Assembly (NCBI RefSeq): GCF_900141825.1 | Contig: NZ_FQYQ01000022.1 | Location: 1-41,431 of the forward strand | Origin: Pseudobutyrivibrio xylanivorans DSM 14809 | GTDB lineage: Bacteria; Bacillota; Clostridia; Lachnospirales; Lachnospiraceae | Length of the DNA: 41,431 nt | Direction: 5' to 3' | Shown: positions 27,013 to 34,675 of the stretch, piece after piece | Layout of the letters: each line of letters starts with the position of its first letter | How positions within the stretch are numbered: the first letter of the stretch is position 1 | Position numbers and translations under genes: made by a program | The notes under the pieces: model-generated | The model's input: the letters and a program-made list of their open reading frames with translations, nothing else | Told to the model about the DNA's origin: nothing | Database searches by the model: none

Positions 27013-28248
27013 CTATTTGTAATTGTAGAAATAGTGTGCATTTATAGTCACACCCTCTGTTCTGTCTAAGAAGCCCTCTTTGCCCTCAGCTACCTGTCGG
27101 TCATGAAGATTCTGAGCATAGCTGGTTGTAAAGAAAAACAGTGCATCTGTATTTGTATTACCTGAAATTGCCTGAGATGCCGCATATTGACATCCGCTAT
27201 TTGGACCGTTAGCCAGTATCATAGCTACACGTCCGGAAGTAACCGGTGCAAACTGGCCCGGCGAATATATTACTCCAGCAATGGTATTTGGAAATTTCGG
27301 GCTTGCCACTCGGTTCATTACAACTGAACCAACTGCCAGTCGTCCGGCCTCTCCCTGATTATCAGCCTCCGCCTGAATAAGCGCAGCCAGAAGAAGCGTT
27401 TCTTCATCATCTGTGCTATATCCACCTGAATATGAACCATGTTCGCCAGCCAGCTTCTGAGCCAATGCCAGCTGTGCATCTAGATACTGCTTTTGAATCT
27501 TTTTTTCGTATTCCTCAGCTTCCTTTTGTTGCCTTTCAAGCTCTTCAATGGCAGCCTGTGCATCTGCAATCTGTCCATTAGTAGTATTAAGAGCCGATGT
27601 AGTACTTCCAACCAATGAACCAAGCTGGCTTCTCTTAGATTGCAAATCACTCTGATACGCACTAAGCTGTTTATTCTTTTCTTCTACCTCAGCCTTTTTC
27701 TCTTCCAACGCAGACTGTGTAGCTTCAAATTTTTCTATTGCCTTCTGATTATAGGAAGTAATCTGCGCCATATATTCAATACGTTGCAGAAACTCCGCCA
27801 TAGAACCACATTCCATATAGTTCACAAGGGTGTTGGTTGTTTTATTCTCGTACATATATTTTATACGAAGTTTCATGGCTTTTTTTTGAACATCCAATGA
27901 TTTTTGAATTTTGTCTAATTCATCGTTCAATGTTTCCAAATCCGCCTCAACCAAAGCAATATTCTCTTCCGTCTCAGAAATCTCGCCTGTAACGGCAGAA
28001 ATCTGATTGTTTAGATTTGATATCTGACCCGCAAGGCTATCCGCCTGGCCCTGAAGCTGGTTTTTAGAATCCTGAGCTTCCTGCTTCTTATTCTTTATGT
28101 CGTCAACCTTTTGGGTGGCATTTTTAGATTCTTCCTTTAGCCTGTCCACCTCAGACTGAGAGGCCTGAGCCGAACTGCCAAAGCAAAGGCATACCGCAAC
28201 CACCAATGCCAAACCAGATATAAATCGCTTTCTAAAACATTCCCCCAT
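27013..28248 (-). CDS. Secreted coiled-coil wall hydrolase with SleB-type catalytic domain
   Basis: A 411-aa exported protein. A signal peptide ends near SSAQA (residues 25-29). Residues 30-265 are a long coiled coil like that of PcsB/FtsEX-dependent hydrolases (KNATQKVDDIKNKKQEAQDS onward). The C-terminal domain (about 275-411) is Hydrolase_2/SleB type: LLLAALIQAEADNQGEAGRLAVGSVVMNRV with the catalytic Glu, then FPNTIAGVIYSPGQFAPV and ALFFFTTSYAQNLHDR. It probably cuts peptidoglycan glycan strands. SleB domains are best known from spore germination but occur in vegetative Lachnospiraceae proteins. It starts only 6 bases after ilvN, an unexpected partner for amino acid genes. Confidence 0.87.
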   Translation of the reverse strand: MGECFRKRFISGLALVVAVCLCFGSSAQASQSEVDRLKEESKNATQKVDDIKNKKQEAQDSKNQLQGQADSLAGQISNLNNQISAVTGEISETEENIALVEADLETLNDELDKIQKSLDVQKKAMKLRIKYMYENKTTNTLVNYMECGSMAEFLQRIEYMAQITSYNQKAIEKFEATQSALEEKKAEVEEKNKQLSAYQSDLQSKRSQLGSLVGSTTSALNTTNGQIADAQAAIEELERQQKEAEEYEKKIQKQYLDAQLALAQKLAGEHGSYSGGYSTDDEETLLLAALIQAEADNQGEAGRLAVGSVVMNRVASPKFPNTIAGVIYSPGQFAPVTSGRVAMILANGPNSGCQYAASQAISGNTNTDALFFFTTSYAQNLHDRQVAEGKEGFLDRTEGVTINAHYFYNYK

Positions 28249-28254
28249 ATTGTC

Positions 28255-28773
28255 CTACCTGTTAGAACGGCTGATTGCCTCCACAGCAACTGCTCCGCCT
28301 CGAACAATTTGCACTTTTTTAAATCTCGATTTAAGTAGAGAAATCAGCTCATTATTTTTATTTTCTGTGAGAGTACATTCAAAAAGAACCATGTCCCCAC
28401 CTATATCACATATCTTTACACTTCCACCTCTGTCAAAAACCTCGGCAATCTGAAACGCCTCAGTCTTTCCTGTAACATCAAGTCCTGAAACAGTAGCGTA
28501 AAGTATTTCCTTCATGTGAATTGGGATTGTGGTAAGATCAATAACCTTGATAACCTCCACCATCGCATTCAACTGCTTTTTAATCTGTTCAAAAGTCACA
28601 TCATCAGCCTTTACAGAGATTGTCATTCTTGAAACATCTTCTCGCTCTGTTGTGCCAACTGTAAGAGTCTGCAGATTGTATGACTTAGCCGAAAATAATC
28701 CTGAAACCTTTGCAAGTACACCAACCTGATTTTCTACGTATAAAGCTATCCATCTGTTTTTCATCTTTTCCAT
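28255..28773 (-). CDS. ilvN: Acetolactate synthase, small (regulatory) subunit
   Basis: Regulatory subunit that gives valine feedback control to acetolactate synthase. The 172 aa open with an ACT domain (WIALYVENQVGVLAKVSGLFSAKSYN without a break, residues 8-33; then DVSRMTISVKADD), followed by the C-terminal ALS_ss domain (KEILYATVSG, FDRGGSVKICDIGGDMVLFE in outline). It follows ilvB by 19 bases with GAGG 8 bases before the ATG. The length is typical. The symbol ilvH is equally in use. Confidence 0.94.
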   Translation of the reverse strand: MEKMKNRWIALYVENQVGVLAKVSGLFSAKSYNLQTLTVGTTEREDVSRMTISVKADDVTFEQIKKQLNAMVEVIKVIDLTTIPIHMKEILYATVSGLDVTGKTEAFQIAEVFDRGGSVKICDIGGDMVLFECTLTENKNNELISLLKSRFKKVQIVRGGAVAVEAISRSNR

Positions 28774-28792
28774 GTCTTCTACCTCTGCAATG

Positions 28793-30484
28793 CTATTTAA
28801 GTATCATGTCGCTTAGTGGTGTACCACTTTTAACCATTGGAAGAACTAACTCGTCTGGTGAAACTATAAAATCGATAACTGTTGGACCTTCTTTATTGGC
28901 CTTGGCTTTCTTGAGAGCAGGTACTACATCTGCAGCATTAGTAACTCTAATGCCATGGCAATTATAGCCCTCAGCCCATTTCAGGAAATCCGGATAGTAG
29001 CTGCCATCTTCTGCCGCGAGATTGGTAATCTCATACCGCTTTCCGTAGAAAAGCTGCTGCATCTGGCGCACCATTCCAAGATTAGAATTATTAAATATAC
29101 ATATAACAACAGGAATTTTCTCAGTCATAGCAGTAGCCATTTCTTGCATGTTCATCTGGAAGCCACCATCTCCTGTAACTAAAACAACAGGCTTTTTAGG
29201 GTTACCCACAGCAGCACCTATAGCCGCTGGGAACCCGAATCCCATTGTACCCAAGCCTCCAGAAGTAATAAATTCCTGGTCTTTATTAACCTTTATAAAC
29301 TGGCTGGCCCACATTTGATGCTGGCCAACATCTGTAACAATATTTGCATTTGGGAAGACCATATTGATGGCTTCGCAAATAGTCTGTGGACATACGCCCA
29401 CCTTAGGAACAGGCATTGTAAGTGGATGCTCACTTTCCCATCTATTGATGATATCCATCCATTTTCCTGTGTCCATCTCCTCCGCATATTCAACCAATCG
29501 CTCCAATGCTATCTTGGCATCAGCAGTAACAGGAACATCTACCACAACGTTTCTGGAAATAGAAGCAGATGCAATATCCACATGAACAATCTGTGCCTTT
29601 GGTGCAAACTTTTCAAGGTCGCCTGTGATTCTGTCGTTAAAACGAGTACCTATTGAGAAAAGCACATCACACTCTGTGACAGCTTTATTAGCTGCATATC
29701 TACCGTGCATACCACAATTCCCAATGTAAAGCGGACAATTTTCTGGCATAACACCCTTGCCCATCACTGTAGTAGTAACAGGGACTTTCATCCTTGTGGC
29801 AAACTCCAGAAGTTCATCCTGAGCTCCTGAAATACGCACACCACCGCCTGCCATAATCAGCGGACGTTTCGCTGATTTCAAAAGCTTATATGCTTTCTTA
29901 AGCTGACCAATATGTACATTTTCATTTGGATGGTATCCTCTGATATCAACATGAGTAGGGTAATCAGGTGAACCTGCAGTAACCTGAATATCCTTTGGAA
30001 TATCAATAAGAACTGGGCCTGGCTTTCCTGTGGAAGCAACCTGAAATCCCATCTTTATTAGACGTCCCATATCTTCACGTTCTCGCACTGTCACGCCAAA
30101 CTTTGTGATAGAGCGAGTCATACCCACAATATCAACCTCTTGGAACGCATCATTTCCTATAAGATGAAGTGGCACCTGGCCTGTAAAAATCACCATAGGG
30201 ATGCTGTCATAATAGGCATCAGCGATACCGGTGATAGTGTTTGTGGCACCTGGACCAGAAGTAACCAATACGACGGCAGTCTTGCCCGTAGCTCTTGCGT
30301 AGCCTTCGGCTTCGTGTACAAGAGCCTGCTCATGACGACCCAAAATAACCCTGATTCCTTCGGTCTTATATAGCTCGTCCACGATATCCGTAATCATACC
30401 TCCGGGGTAGGCAAAAATAGTGTCTACTCCCTCTTCCTTCAACGCCTTAACAAACAACTTTCTTCCTGTAATATTCAATGCCAT
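28793..30484 (-). CDS. ilvB: Acetolactate synthase, large (catalytic) subunit
   Basis: Thiamine-diphosphate and FAD enzyme making 2-acetolactate (valine/leucine) or 2-aceto-2-hydroxybutyrate (isoleucine). The 563 aa contain the catalytic Glu52 in GRHEQALVHEAEGYARATG, VLVTSGPGATNTITGIADAY, and the ThDP motif GDGGFQMNMQEMATAM with NNSNLGMV about 25 residues later. FAD-domain features such as GNCGMHGRYAAN are present. A GAGGAC site precedes the ATG. It begins 36 bases after dfrA, with no room for a T-box or leader peptide, so classical attenuation at this gene is unlikely. Confidence 0.96.
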   Translation of the reverse strand: MALNITGRKLFVKALKEEGVDTIFAYPGGMITDIVDELYKTEGIRVILGRHEQALVHEAEGYARATGKTAVVLVTSGPGATNTITGIADAYYDSIPMVIFTGQVPLHLIGNDAFQEVDIVGMTRSITKFGVTVREREDMGRLIKMGFQVASTGKPGPVLIDIPKDIQVTAGSPDYPTHVDIRGYHPNENVHIGQLKKAYKLLKSAKRPLIMAGGGVRISGAQDELLEFATRMKVPVTTTVMGKGVMPENCPLYIGNCGMHGRYAANKAVTECDVLFSIGTRFNDRITGDLEKFAPKAQIVHVDIASASISRNVVVDVPVTADAKIALERLVEYAEEMDTGKWMDIINRWESEHPLTMPVPKVGVCPQTICEAINMVFPNANIVTDVGQHQMWASQFIKVNKDQEFITSGGLGTMGFGFPAAIGAAVGNPKKPVVLVTGDGGFQMNMQEMATAMTEKIPVVICIFNNSNLGMVRQMQQLFYGKRYEITNLAAEDGSYYPDFLKWAEGYNCHGIRVTNAADVVPALKKAKANKEGPTVIDFIVSPDELVLPMVKSGTPLSDMILK

Positions 30485-30520
30485 TATTATGTCCTCACTG
30501 TAAGTGCTGGTTTGCGGTTG

Positions 30521-31006
30521 CTATTTTATGTATGTTCTGAAATAAAACTCTATATCATAATATGTCTGCTCTTCTGACTCTTCCGCGAGCTTCCACTCTG
30601 GCTTTTCTTCCAGATTAGGGAAGTAAGTATCCGCATCATATGAATAATCAACATATGTGACGAATGCACGATTGCAGTCATCAAGAAGCATTCTGTAAAT
30701 ACTCTCTCCGCCAATAACGTAAATGTCATCAGAATTGTATTTAGCTAATTCTTTATCAAGCTCTTCCTTTGAATGAACGATAACTGCGTCCTTCACCTGA
30801 TAATTCTTGTCACGTGTAAGCACAATATTTACACGATTCTTAAGAGGCTTGCCATTTGGAAAGCTCTCCAATGTTTTTCTACCCATGACTACCACTTTTC
30901 CTGTAGTAGTGTCACGGAAAAATTTCATATCATCTGGGATGCTCACAAGAAGCTTATTATCCTTGCCGATTGCCCAGTTTCTATCTACTGCAACTATAAG
31001 ATTCAT
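30521..31006 (-). CDS. folA: Dihydrofolate reductase
   Basis: NADPH-dependent reduction of dihydrofolate to tetrahydrofolate, needed because thymidylate synthase next door yields dihydrofolate. The 161 aa show NLIVAVDRNWAIGKDNKLL, the catalytic Asp26 in IPDDMKFFRD, VVVMGRKTLESFP, and YVIGGESIYRMLL (NADPH binding). The AGGAG site is 6 bases before the ATG. It lies 12 bases after thyA, the standard pairing. The gene is also called dfrA; nothing suggests an acquired resistance form. Confidence 0.95.
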   Translation of the reverse strand: MNLIVAVDRNWAIGKDNKLLVSIPDDMKFFRDTTTGKVVVMGRKTLESFPNGKPLKNRVNIVLTRDKNYQVKDAVIVHSKEELDKELAKYNSDDIYVIGGESIYRMLLDDCNRAFVTYVDYSYDADTYFPNLEEKPEWKLAEESEEQTYYDIEFYFRTYIK

Positions 31007-31018
31007 ATATTCTCCTTT

Positions 31019-31870
31019 TTAAACAGCAATTGGAATGTTCTTAATCTGCTCTCCGGCTTCATATCCTTCTACGATAAGATCGTCTGTAGTGAAGTCGTAG
31101 AAATTCTTTACCTCTGGGTTGAGGTAAACCTTTGGTGCTGGAAGCTCTGGGCGTTCAATGAGCTCCTTAATAATATCCACATGTCTGTCGTAGATGTGAG
31201 CATCTGCAATAACGTGGATAAGCTGACCTGGAATCATGTCATTAACCTGAGCAACCATCATAAGAAGAATTGCATACTGGCATACATTCCAGTTGTTCGC
31301 AGCAAGAATATCCTGTGAACGCTGATTTAAAACCATATTTAAAACAAGCTTATCTGAATTCTTGTCCTTAGTAACATTGTATGTAGCTGAATAGCAGCAT
31401 GGATCAAGATGACCTGTAGCCAAATCATGGAACTGATAAAGATTTGTCATAATACGGCGTGAATAAGGTGTCTCCTTAAGCTGTTTTAGGACATAATCCA
31501 TCTGATCAATCATTTCGCCTTTAAATTCGAACTTTTCTCCTACAACATAACCATATGCTGTACCTATAGAACCGTTTTCATCTGCCCATTCATCCCAAAT
31601 GTGGCCCTTTAAATCCTTAATATTATTTGACTTGCGCTGGTAGATCCAAAGGATTTCATCCATTGCCGTTTTAAGCGCTGTCTTTCTAAGAGTAAGAGCT
31701 GGGAACTCCTCTCTTAAATCGTATTTATTAACTACACCAAACTGCTTGATAGTATAGGCCTTCTCACCTGTATCCTCCCAGATTGGTCGTACAATCTCAT
31801 CCTTTGTATCAGTACCATTTTCCAAGATATCACGGCACATAGCCTTAAAAATCACATCAGCTTTGCTCAT
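31019..31870 (-). CDS. thyA: Thymidylate synthase
   Basis: Methylates dUMP to dTMP using methylene-tetrahydrofolate. The 283 aa carry the active-site Cys in HLDPCCYSATYNV (the usual PC motif), RRIMTNLYQFHDL with the phosphate-binding Arg pair, NQRSQDILAANNWNVCQYA, and the late HVIADAHIYDRHVD. It starts at an ATG with AAAGGAG upstream and is the first gene of the thyA-folA-ilvB-ilvN-sleB series. Its upstream region shares 222 bases with the divergent gene at 32093 and contains an inverted repeat at 31908-31925. Confidence 0.96.
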   Translation of the reverse strand: MSKADVIFKAMCRDILENGTDTKDEIVRPIWEDTGEKAYTIKQFGVVNKYDLREEFPALTLRKTALKTAMDEILWIYQRKSNNIKDLKGHIWDEWADENGSIGTAYGYVVGEKFEFKGEMIDQMDYVLKQLKETPYSRRIMTNLYQFHDLATGHLDPCCYSATYNVTKDKNSDKLVLNMVLNQRSQDILAANNWNVCQYAILLMMVAQVNDMIPGQLIHVIADAHIYDRHVDIIKELIERPELPAPKVYLNPEVKNFYDFTTDDLIVEGYEAGEQIKNIPIAV

Positions 31871-32002
31871 TAATTCTCTCCTTTAACTATAGTTATCCTA
31901 GTCTAATTACACTAATAAAAGTGTATCACAACGTTTTATGTTTTGATAGAGATTATTACAGGATTTTTCCGTCAAAATACCACATGCAGTAATGATTTTT
32001 CC

Positions 32003-32031
32003 TTGAAAATGCGCATCTGTTGCGTTACTAT
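32003..32031 (+). promoter_or_regulatory. Promoter of the 81-aa membrane protein gene
   Basis: TTGAAA (32003-32008) and TACTAT (32026-32031) are 17 bases apart, about 60 bases before the start codon at 32093. Good spacing and fair match to the housekeeping consensus. Confidence 0.5.
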
Positions 32032-32092
32032 AAATTATAGTTGTGTTGGGTCTTCCTCGGGAAAATCTAAGGCCTGACAAATAGGAGAAGAA

Positions 32093-32338
32093 ATGAGTCA
32101 ACAGAAGGTAGATCAGAAGAAATTAGATAAGAAAAATCGTAGATCAACACTTAGAAAGAAAAAAATCGAAGAAGTATTAAGCCTCGCATTAGTTTCTGTT
32201 ATTGCTATCGCAATTGTTGCTTGGGTTGGTTACTCAATATATTCAAAGGTTCAGACAGCTGCAGCTGAGAATGCTACATATGAATATTATGATATTGACA
32301 CTGCAGCTATTCAGGACTATCTTTCAACATTAAACTAA
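32093..32338 (+). CDS. Small single-pass membrane protein
   Basis: An 81-aa protein with a lysine/arginine-rich N-terminus (residues 5-25), one membrane helix (about 28-47, LALVSVIAIAIVAWVGYSIY) and a short acidic, Tyr-rich tail (YEYYDIDTAAIQDYLSTLN) predicted to lie outside. TAGGAG lies 6 bases before the ATG, a promoter lies upstream and a terminator downstream, so it is a real single-gene unit. Similar lone small membrane proteins are common in Lachnospiraceae; I know no function. Confidence 0.8.
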   Translation: MSQQKVDQKKLDKKNRRSTLRKKKIEEVLSLALVSVIAIAIVAWVGYSIYSKVQTAAAENATYEYYDIDTAAIQDYLSTLN

Positions 32339-32364
32339 TTTCATAGTATCTAATATGATTTTTG

Positions 32365-32400
32365 CAACTGTTTGCCTATCGCGGACAGTTGTTTATTTTT
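32365..32400 (+). terminator. Terminator after the 81-aa gene
   Basis: A 7-bp perfect stem (32365-32371 with 32385-32391) with a 13-base loop is followed by TTTATTTTT. It lies 26 bases after the stop codon. Confidence 0.7.
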
Positions 32401-32456
32401 GTCTTAAAATTCACAGTTAAATCACGTTTTCTTCACACTTTAGTTATTCCTGGTGT

Positions 32457-32462
32457 TATAAT
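32457..32462 (+). promoter_or_regulatory. -10 box upstream of the 52-aa gene
   Basis: A perfect TATAAT at 32457-32462 preceded by TTCACA 19 bases upstream (32432-32437), about 60 bases before the small gene at 32522. The -35 spacing is long. Confidence 0.45.
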
Positions 32463-32521
32463 GGCTATAGATAAAGCAAAGAAAATGTTTTATATATAAC
32501 TTTTGCAAGGAGGTATCTGTG

Positions 32522-32680
32522 ATGTTTGATTTTGGTATATTTCAGGACCTTAAGGCCGAAGGAATTAGTAAAGATTTAATTGAGAGCATAAGCGAACGTA
32601 TCCAGCAGAAAGAAGAAAGGATGTACGAGCAGTCTGCTTCATGGGGAATTTTCATGACCCCTAATACATTCAATAGATAA
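32522..32680 (+). CDS. Small soluble protein, 52 aa
   Basis: A 52-aa frame starting MFDFGIFQDLKAEGISKDLI and ending in WGIFMTPNTFNR. Supported by a consensus AGGAGG site 8 bases before the ATG, a perfect -10 box upstream and a terminator 20 bases after the stop. It is rich in charged residues, has a probable amphipathic helix (residues 8-36) and no membrane segment or cysteine. I do not recognise the family. The clear transcription unit makes it a probable real gene. Confidence 0.7.
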   Translation: MFDFGIFQDLKAEGISKDLIESISERIQQKEERMYEQSASWGIFMTPNTFNR

Positions 32681-32700
32681 TATAACCGAATAATGAATTA

Positions 32701-32729
32701 AGCGGATACCGTATGGTACCCGCTTTTTT
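32701..32729 (+). terminator. Shared terminator between convergent genes
   Basis: A 10-bp stem with one mismatch (32701-32710 with 32715-32724) followed by six T on the plus strand. It lies between the 52-aa gene and the converging Nudix gene, whose stop is at 32735, and can serve both; on the minus strand the mismatch becomes a wobble pair. Confidence 0.8.
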
Positions 32730-32734
32730 GATGC

Positions 32735-33319
32735 TTATTTTTCTGAAAGTAAAAGTGCTAATATATGAGCCATTTGTGGAAATTCTCCAGATTGAATCAA
32801 TTCATCAATTTCCTGTCTGGTGTACAGATGCACATTTAGAAATTCCGTATCATCAAGATTCTGCCCTGCAACCTTGTGGCAGTTCTTTGCCACGTAAATA
32901 TTCGCGTAATTATCTGCCATTGTAGCATTAGATGGCAGTCTAAAGATATATTTCCAGTCATCCGACTCATAGCCAGTCTCTTCAAGAAGCTCTCTTTTGG
33001 CCGCATCCAAAGCTGCCTCCACCTGTGCAGTATCATTGCAGCTTCCGTATTCCTTACCATCAAGTCTCTCAAGACCACCTGCACAAAATTCAACTGTCAC
33101 CTTATTAATACCATGACGGAACTGCTTTACACAGATATATTTGCCATTCTCATCTGTCGCAACAATAACAACATAATCTCTTCTGCTGTAATTGTAAAAA
33201 GGCTCGAAGATCGTACCATCTGGAAGCTTGTATGCACATTTTCTAAAATCAATGTACTCATCTTCCACTATGTGCTCGCAGGATGTTAACTCCCACTCTA
33301 AATCCTTATCTGATTGCAT
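32735..33319 (-). CDS. Nudix hydrolase (ADP-ribose pyrophosphatase-like)
   Basis: A 194-aa Nudix hydrolase, cytoplasmic, cleaving nucleoside diphosphates linked to another group. The Nudix box is visible as GGLE...AALDAAKRELLEETGY (about residues 80-118), with an insert of about a dozen residues between GG and the RELLEET core. N-terminal beta strands and VKQFRHGINKVTVEFCAGG match the ADP-ribose pyrophosphatase (NudF-like) group. A GGAGGAC site lies at good distance from the ATG. The substrate is an inference from overall layout. Confidence 0.9.
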   Translation of the reverse strand: MQSDKDLEWELTSCEHIVEDEYIDFRKCAYKLPDGTIFEPFYNYSRRDYVVIVATDENGKYICVKQFRHGINKVTVEFCAGGLERLDGKEYGSCNDTAQVEAALDAAKRELLEETGYESDDWKYIFRLPSNATMADNYANIYVAKNCHKVAGQNLDDTEFLNVHLYTRQEIDELIQSGEFPQMAHILALLLSEK

Positions 33320-33396
33320 TTTGTCCTCCTCCTGTCGTTGAGTATATTATTATGTAGTTTGAGTAGGATGTAAAGATGATTTATCAAGCAATCGGA

Positions 33397-33495
33397 TTAA
33401 GCAACATATTCGTAGTATTCATCTTCTGTAGCAAAAAGCTCATACACTCCATCAACTAATCCCATATAACCTTCTGAAACAACATATCCTTTCAT
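33397..33495 (-). CDS. Small protein, 32 aa
   Basis: A 32-aa frame, MKGYVVSEGYMGLVDGVYEL then FATEDEYYEYVA, with a strong GGAGGTG site 6 bases before the ATG. Very rich in aromatic and acidic residues. I recall similar short YMG-x-VxGxYxLFA-type proteins as recurrent in Lachnospiraceae genomes, but without known function. No terminator is clear; the promoter region is probably 33496-33595. Confidence 0.6.
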   Translation of the reverse strand: MKGYVVSEGYMGLVDGVYELFATEDEYYEYVA

Positions 33496-33595
33496 AAAAA
33501 CACCTCCGTAGGTTCCTTGCATCAACTGTAACTGTGTACATGGTAACCCAAGTTAGTGTCCATAAATATACCCATGTTTTTGATTGAAAGGATGA

Positions 33596-34531
33596 TTAAA
33601 GTTCTTCTTTAGCTTCTTCTTTAGCTTCCTGTGATTCCTGTGATTCCTCTTTGACACGCTCTACCATGGCATCGATATCAGCATCAATTCTAGCCAAGAG
33701 CTTTTCCCATTCTTCATCGGTCATATTTCGCCAATCTACCTCCTTATAGTTGGAATCCTTTTTCATGTACGCTTCGATAAGCTTTTTTAGCGCATCTTGT
33801 GTATCTATAGCATTTTCATTCTCTTCAGATTCTTCTATTGTAGGAGTTTCACTAACTTTTTCTGTTATACTTACATTAAACATATTTGTGGTCATACCCA
33901 TAAGAGTTTCCATCAACTTATTGATGTGCGGCATGAAGTTTTCTAGCGAAAGATTTCCCAATCCTGCCATTTCATACTTGCCCATTTCACTTGAGAAGGT
34001 AGCAAGATAATCCATGCGCTCAAAGATATCATTTACCTCAAAGTTACTCACAAACTTCATTGTCTCGTCGGCAAGATTCTCAGTTTCGCGAATATAGGAG
34101 CATAGCGCAGCAAACTCTGTAAAGTCTGCATCAGTAGGGGCAACATTATAAGGATCTATTTCTTTTTCAAACTGTTTTCCATCCTTATCAGTACCAATGG
34201 CTGTGTACTTTCTATCATCGCCATTAACATCTATTCTGATTTCAAACTGTTGCATTACACCTTGATAAGAAAATGCTGTAATGCCATTTGCGCCTGTAGT
34301 TGTGCGTAACTCACTGTTCATTACAGTCGCTGATACAATTCGTGTATAGCTATTGCCTTTATTCTTACTATCCTCTGTAAGCTCAGTAGTATTCAGTTGT
34401 TCATCTGATGATGCTTTCATAGCTTTTTCAAAATCAGCATCTTTGTTATTTACAAAATTTGAAAAATAAAGATAGCTACTTGAAAAAGTACCCTGCATAA
34501 GATAATTGTTTTCAGCTAAATAATCTGCCAT
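33596..34531 (-). CDS. Conserved-type protein of unknown function, 311 aa
   Basis: A soluble-looking 311-aa protein without signal peptide or membrane helix. The N-terminus MADYLAENNYLMQGTFSSSY is polar; the middle holds a beta-rich domain (IVSATVMNSELR, YQGVMQQFEIRIDVNGDDRK, AIGTDKDGKQFEKEIDPYNV), and the C-terminal 90 residues are helical, acidic and end in a repetitive Glu/Ala/Lys tail (EESQESQEAKEEAKEEL). I recall DKDGKxFExxxDPxxVxPxxA segments in other Lachnospiraceae proteins but know no role. It starts with AAAGGAG 5 bases before the ATG, inside an unusual structured leader. Neighbours (a FliD-tail-like gene) hint at a surface or flagellar link; this is weak. Confidence 0.75.
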   Translation of the reverse strand: MADYLAENNYLMQGTFSSSYLYFSNFVNNKDADFEKAMKASSDEQLNTTELTEDSKNKGNSYTRIVSATVMNSELRTTTGANGITAFSYQGVMQQFEIRIDVNGDDRKYTAIGTDKDGKQFEKEIDPYNVAPTDADFTEFAALCSYIRETENLADETMKFVSNFEVNDIFERMDYLATFSSEMGKYEMAGLGNLSLENFMPHINKLMETLMGMTTNMFNVSITEKVSETPTIEESEENENAIDTQDALKKLIEAYMKKDSNYKEVDWRNMTDEEWEKLLARIDADIDAMVERVKEESQESQEAKEEAKEEL

Positions 34532-34537
34532 AAAACT

Positions 34538-34596
34538 CCTTTCTGCAGCTCATCTGTCAGTCAAAGCTGCTCCGCTCTCCAGAAAGGTCCGAGCGG
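34538..34596 (-). promoter_or_regulatory. Structured leader with sequestered ribosome-binding site
   Basis: In the minus-strand RNA, 34596-34591 (CCGCTC) pairs with 34577-34572 (GAGCGG), leaving a loop that contains CCTTTCTG (34587-34580). This same octamer is fully complementary to CAGAAAGG (34545-34538), which carries the ribosome-binding site of the gene at 34531. Between them GCAGCT (34570-34565) pairs with AGCTGC (34550-34545). The two long pairings are either mutually exclusive or form a pseudoknot. This suggests control of translation. Structure is read from sequence; the effect is an inference. Confidence 0.5.
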
Positions 34597-34600
34597 TAAT

Positions 34601-34628
34601 AATTTATCTAAAAAAGCACTTATCTCAA
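34601..34628 (-). promoter_or_regulatory. Possible promoter overlapping the terminator hairpin
   Basis: On the minus strand TTGAGA (34628-34623) and TAAATT (34606-34601) are 16 bases apart; the -35 lies within the terminator hairpin of the upstream gene. Transcription would begin close to 34596, exactly at the first stem of the structured leader. Confidence 0.35.
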
Positions 34629-34653
34629 CTTCATTCCGTTGAAATAAGTGCTT
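34610..34653 (-). terminator. Terminator of the FliD-tail-like gene (hairpin copy A)
   Basis: A 16-bp stem with one wobble (34653-34638 with 34629-34614) around an 8-base loop, followed on the minus strand by six T. It lies 22 bases after the stop codon of the gene at 34676. A second copy with compensating base changes lies at 35346-35385. Confidence 0.85.
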
Positions 34654-34675
34654 CCTTAGCTTTATTATTCATTAT

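Noticed and set aside
30485-30520. T-box or leader peptide controlling ilvB
   Set aside because: Only 36 bases separate the folA stop from ilvB, too little for either.
34538-34653. A CRISPR-like repeat array formed by the many short inverted repeats
   Set aside because: Repeats are not regularly spaced, spacers are absent and no cas gene is near; they are separate hairpins.
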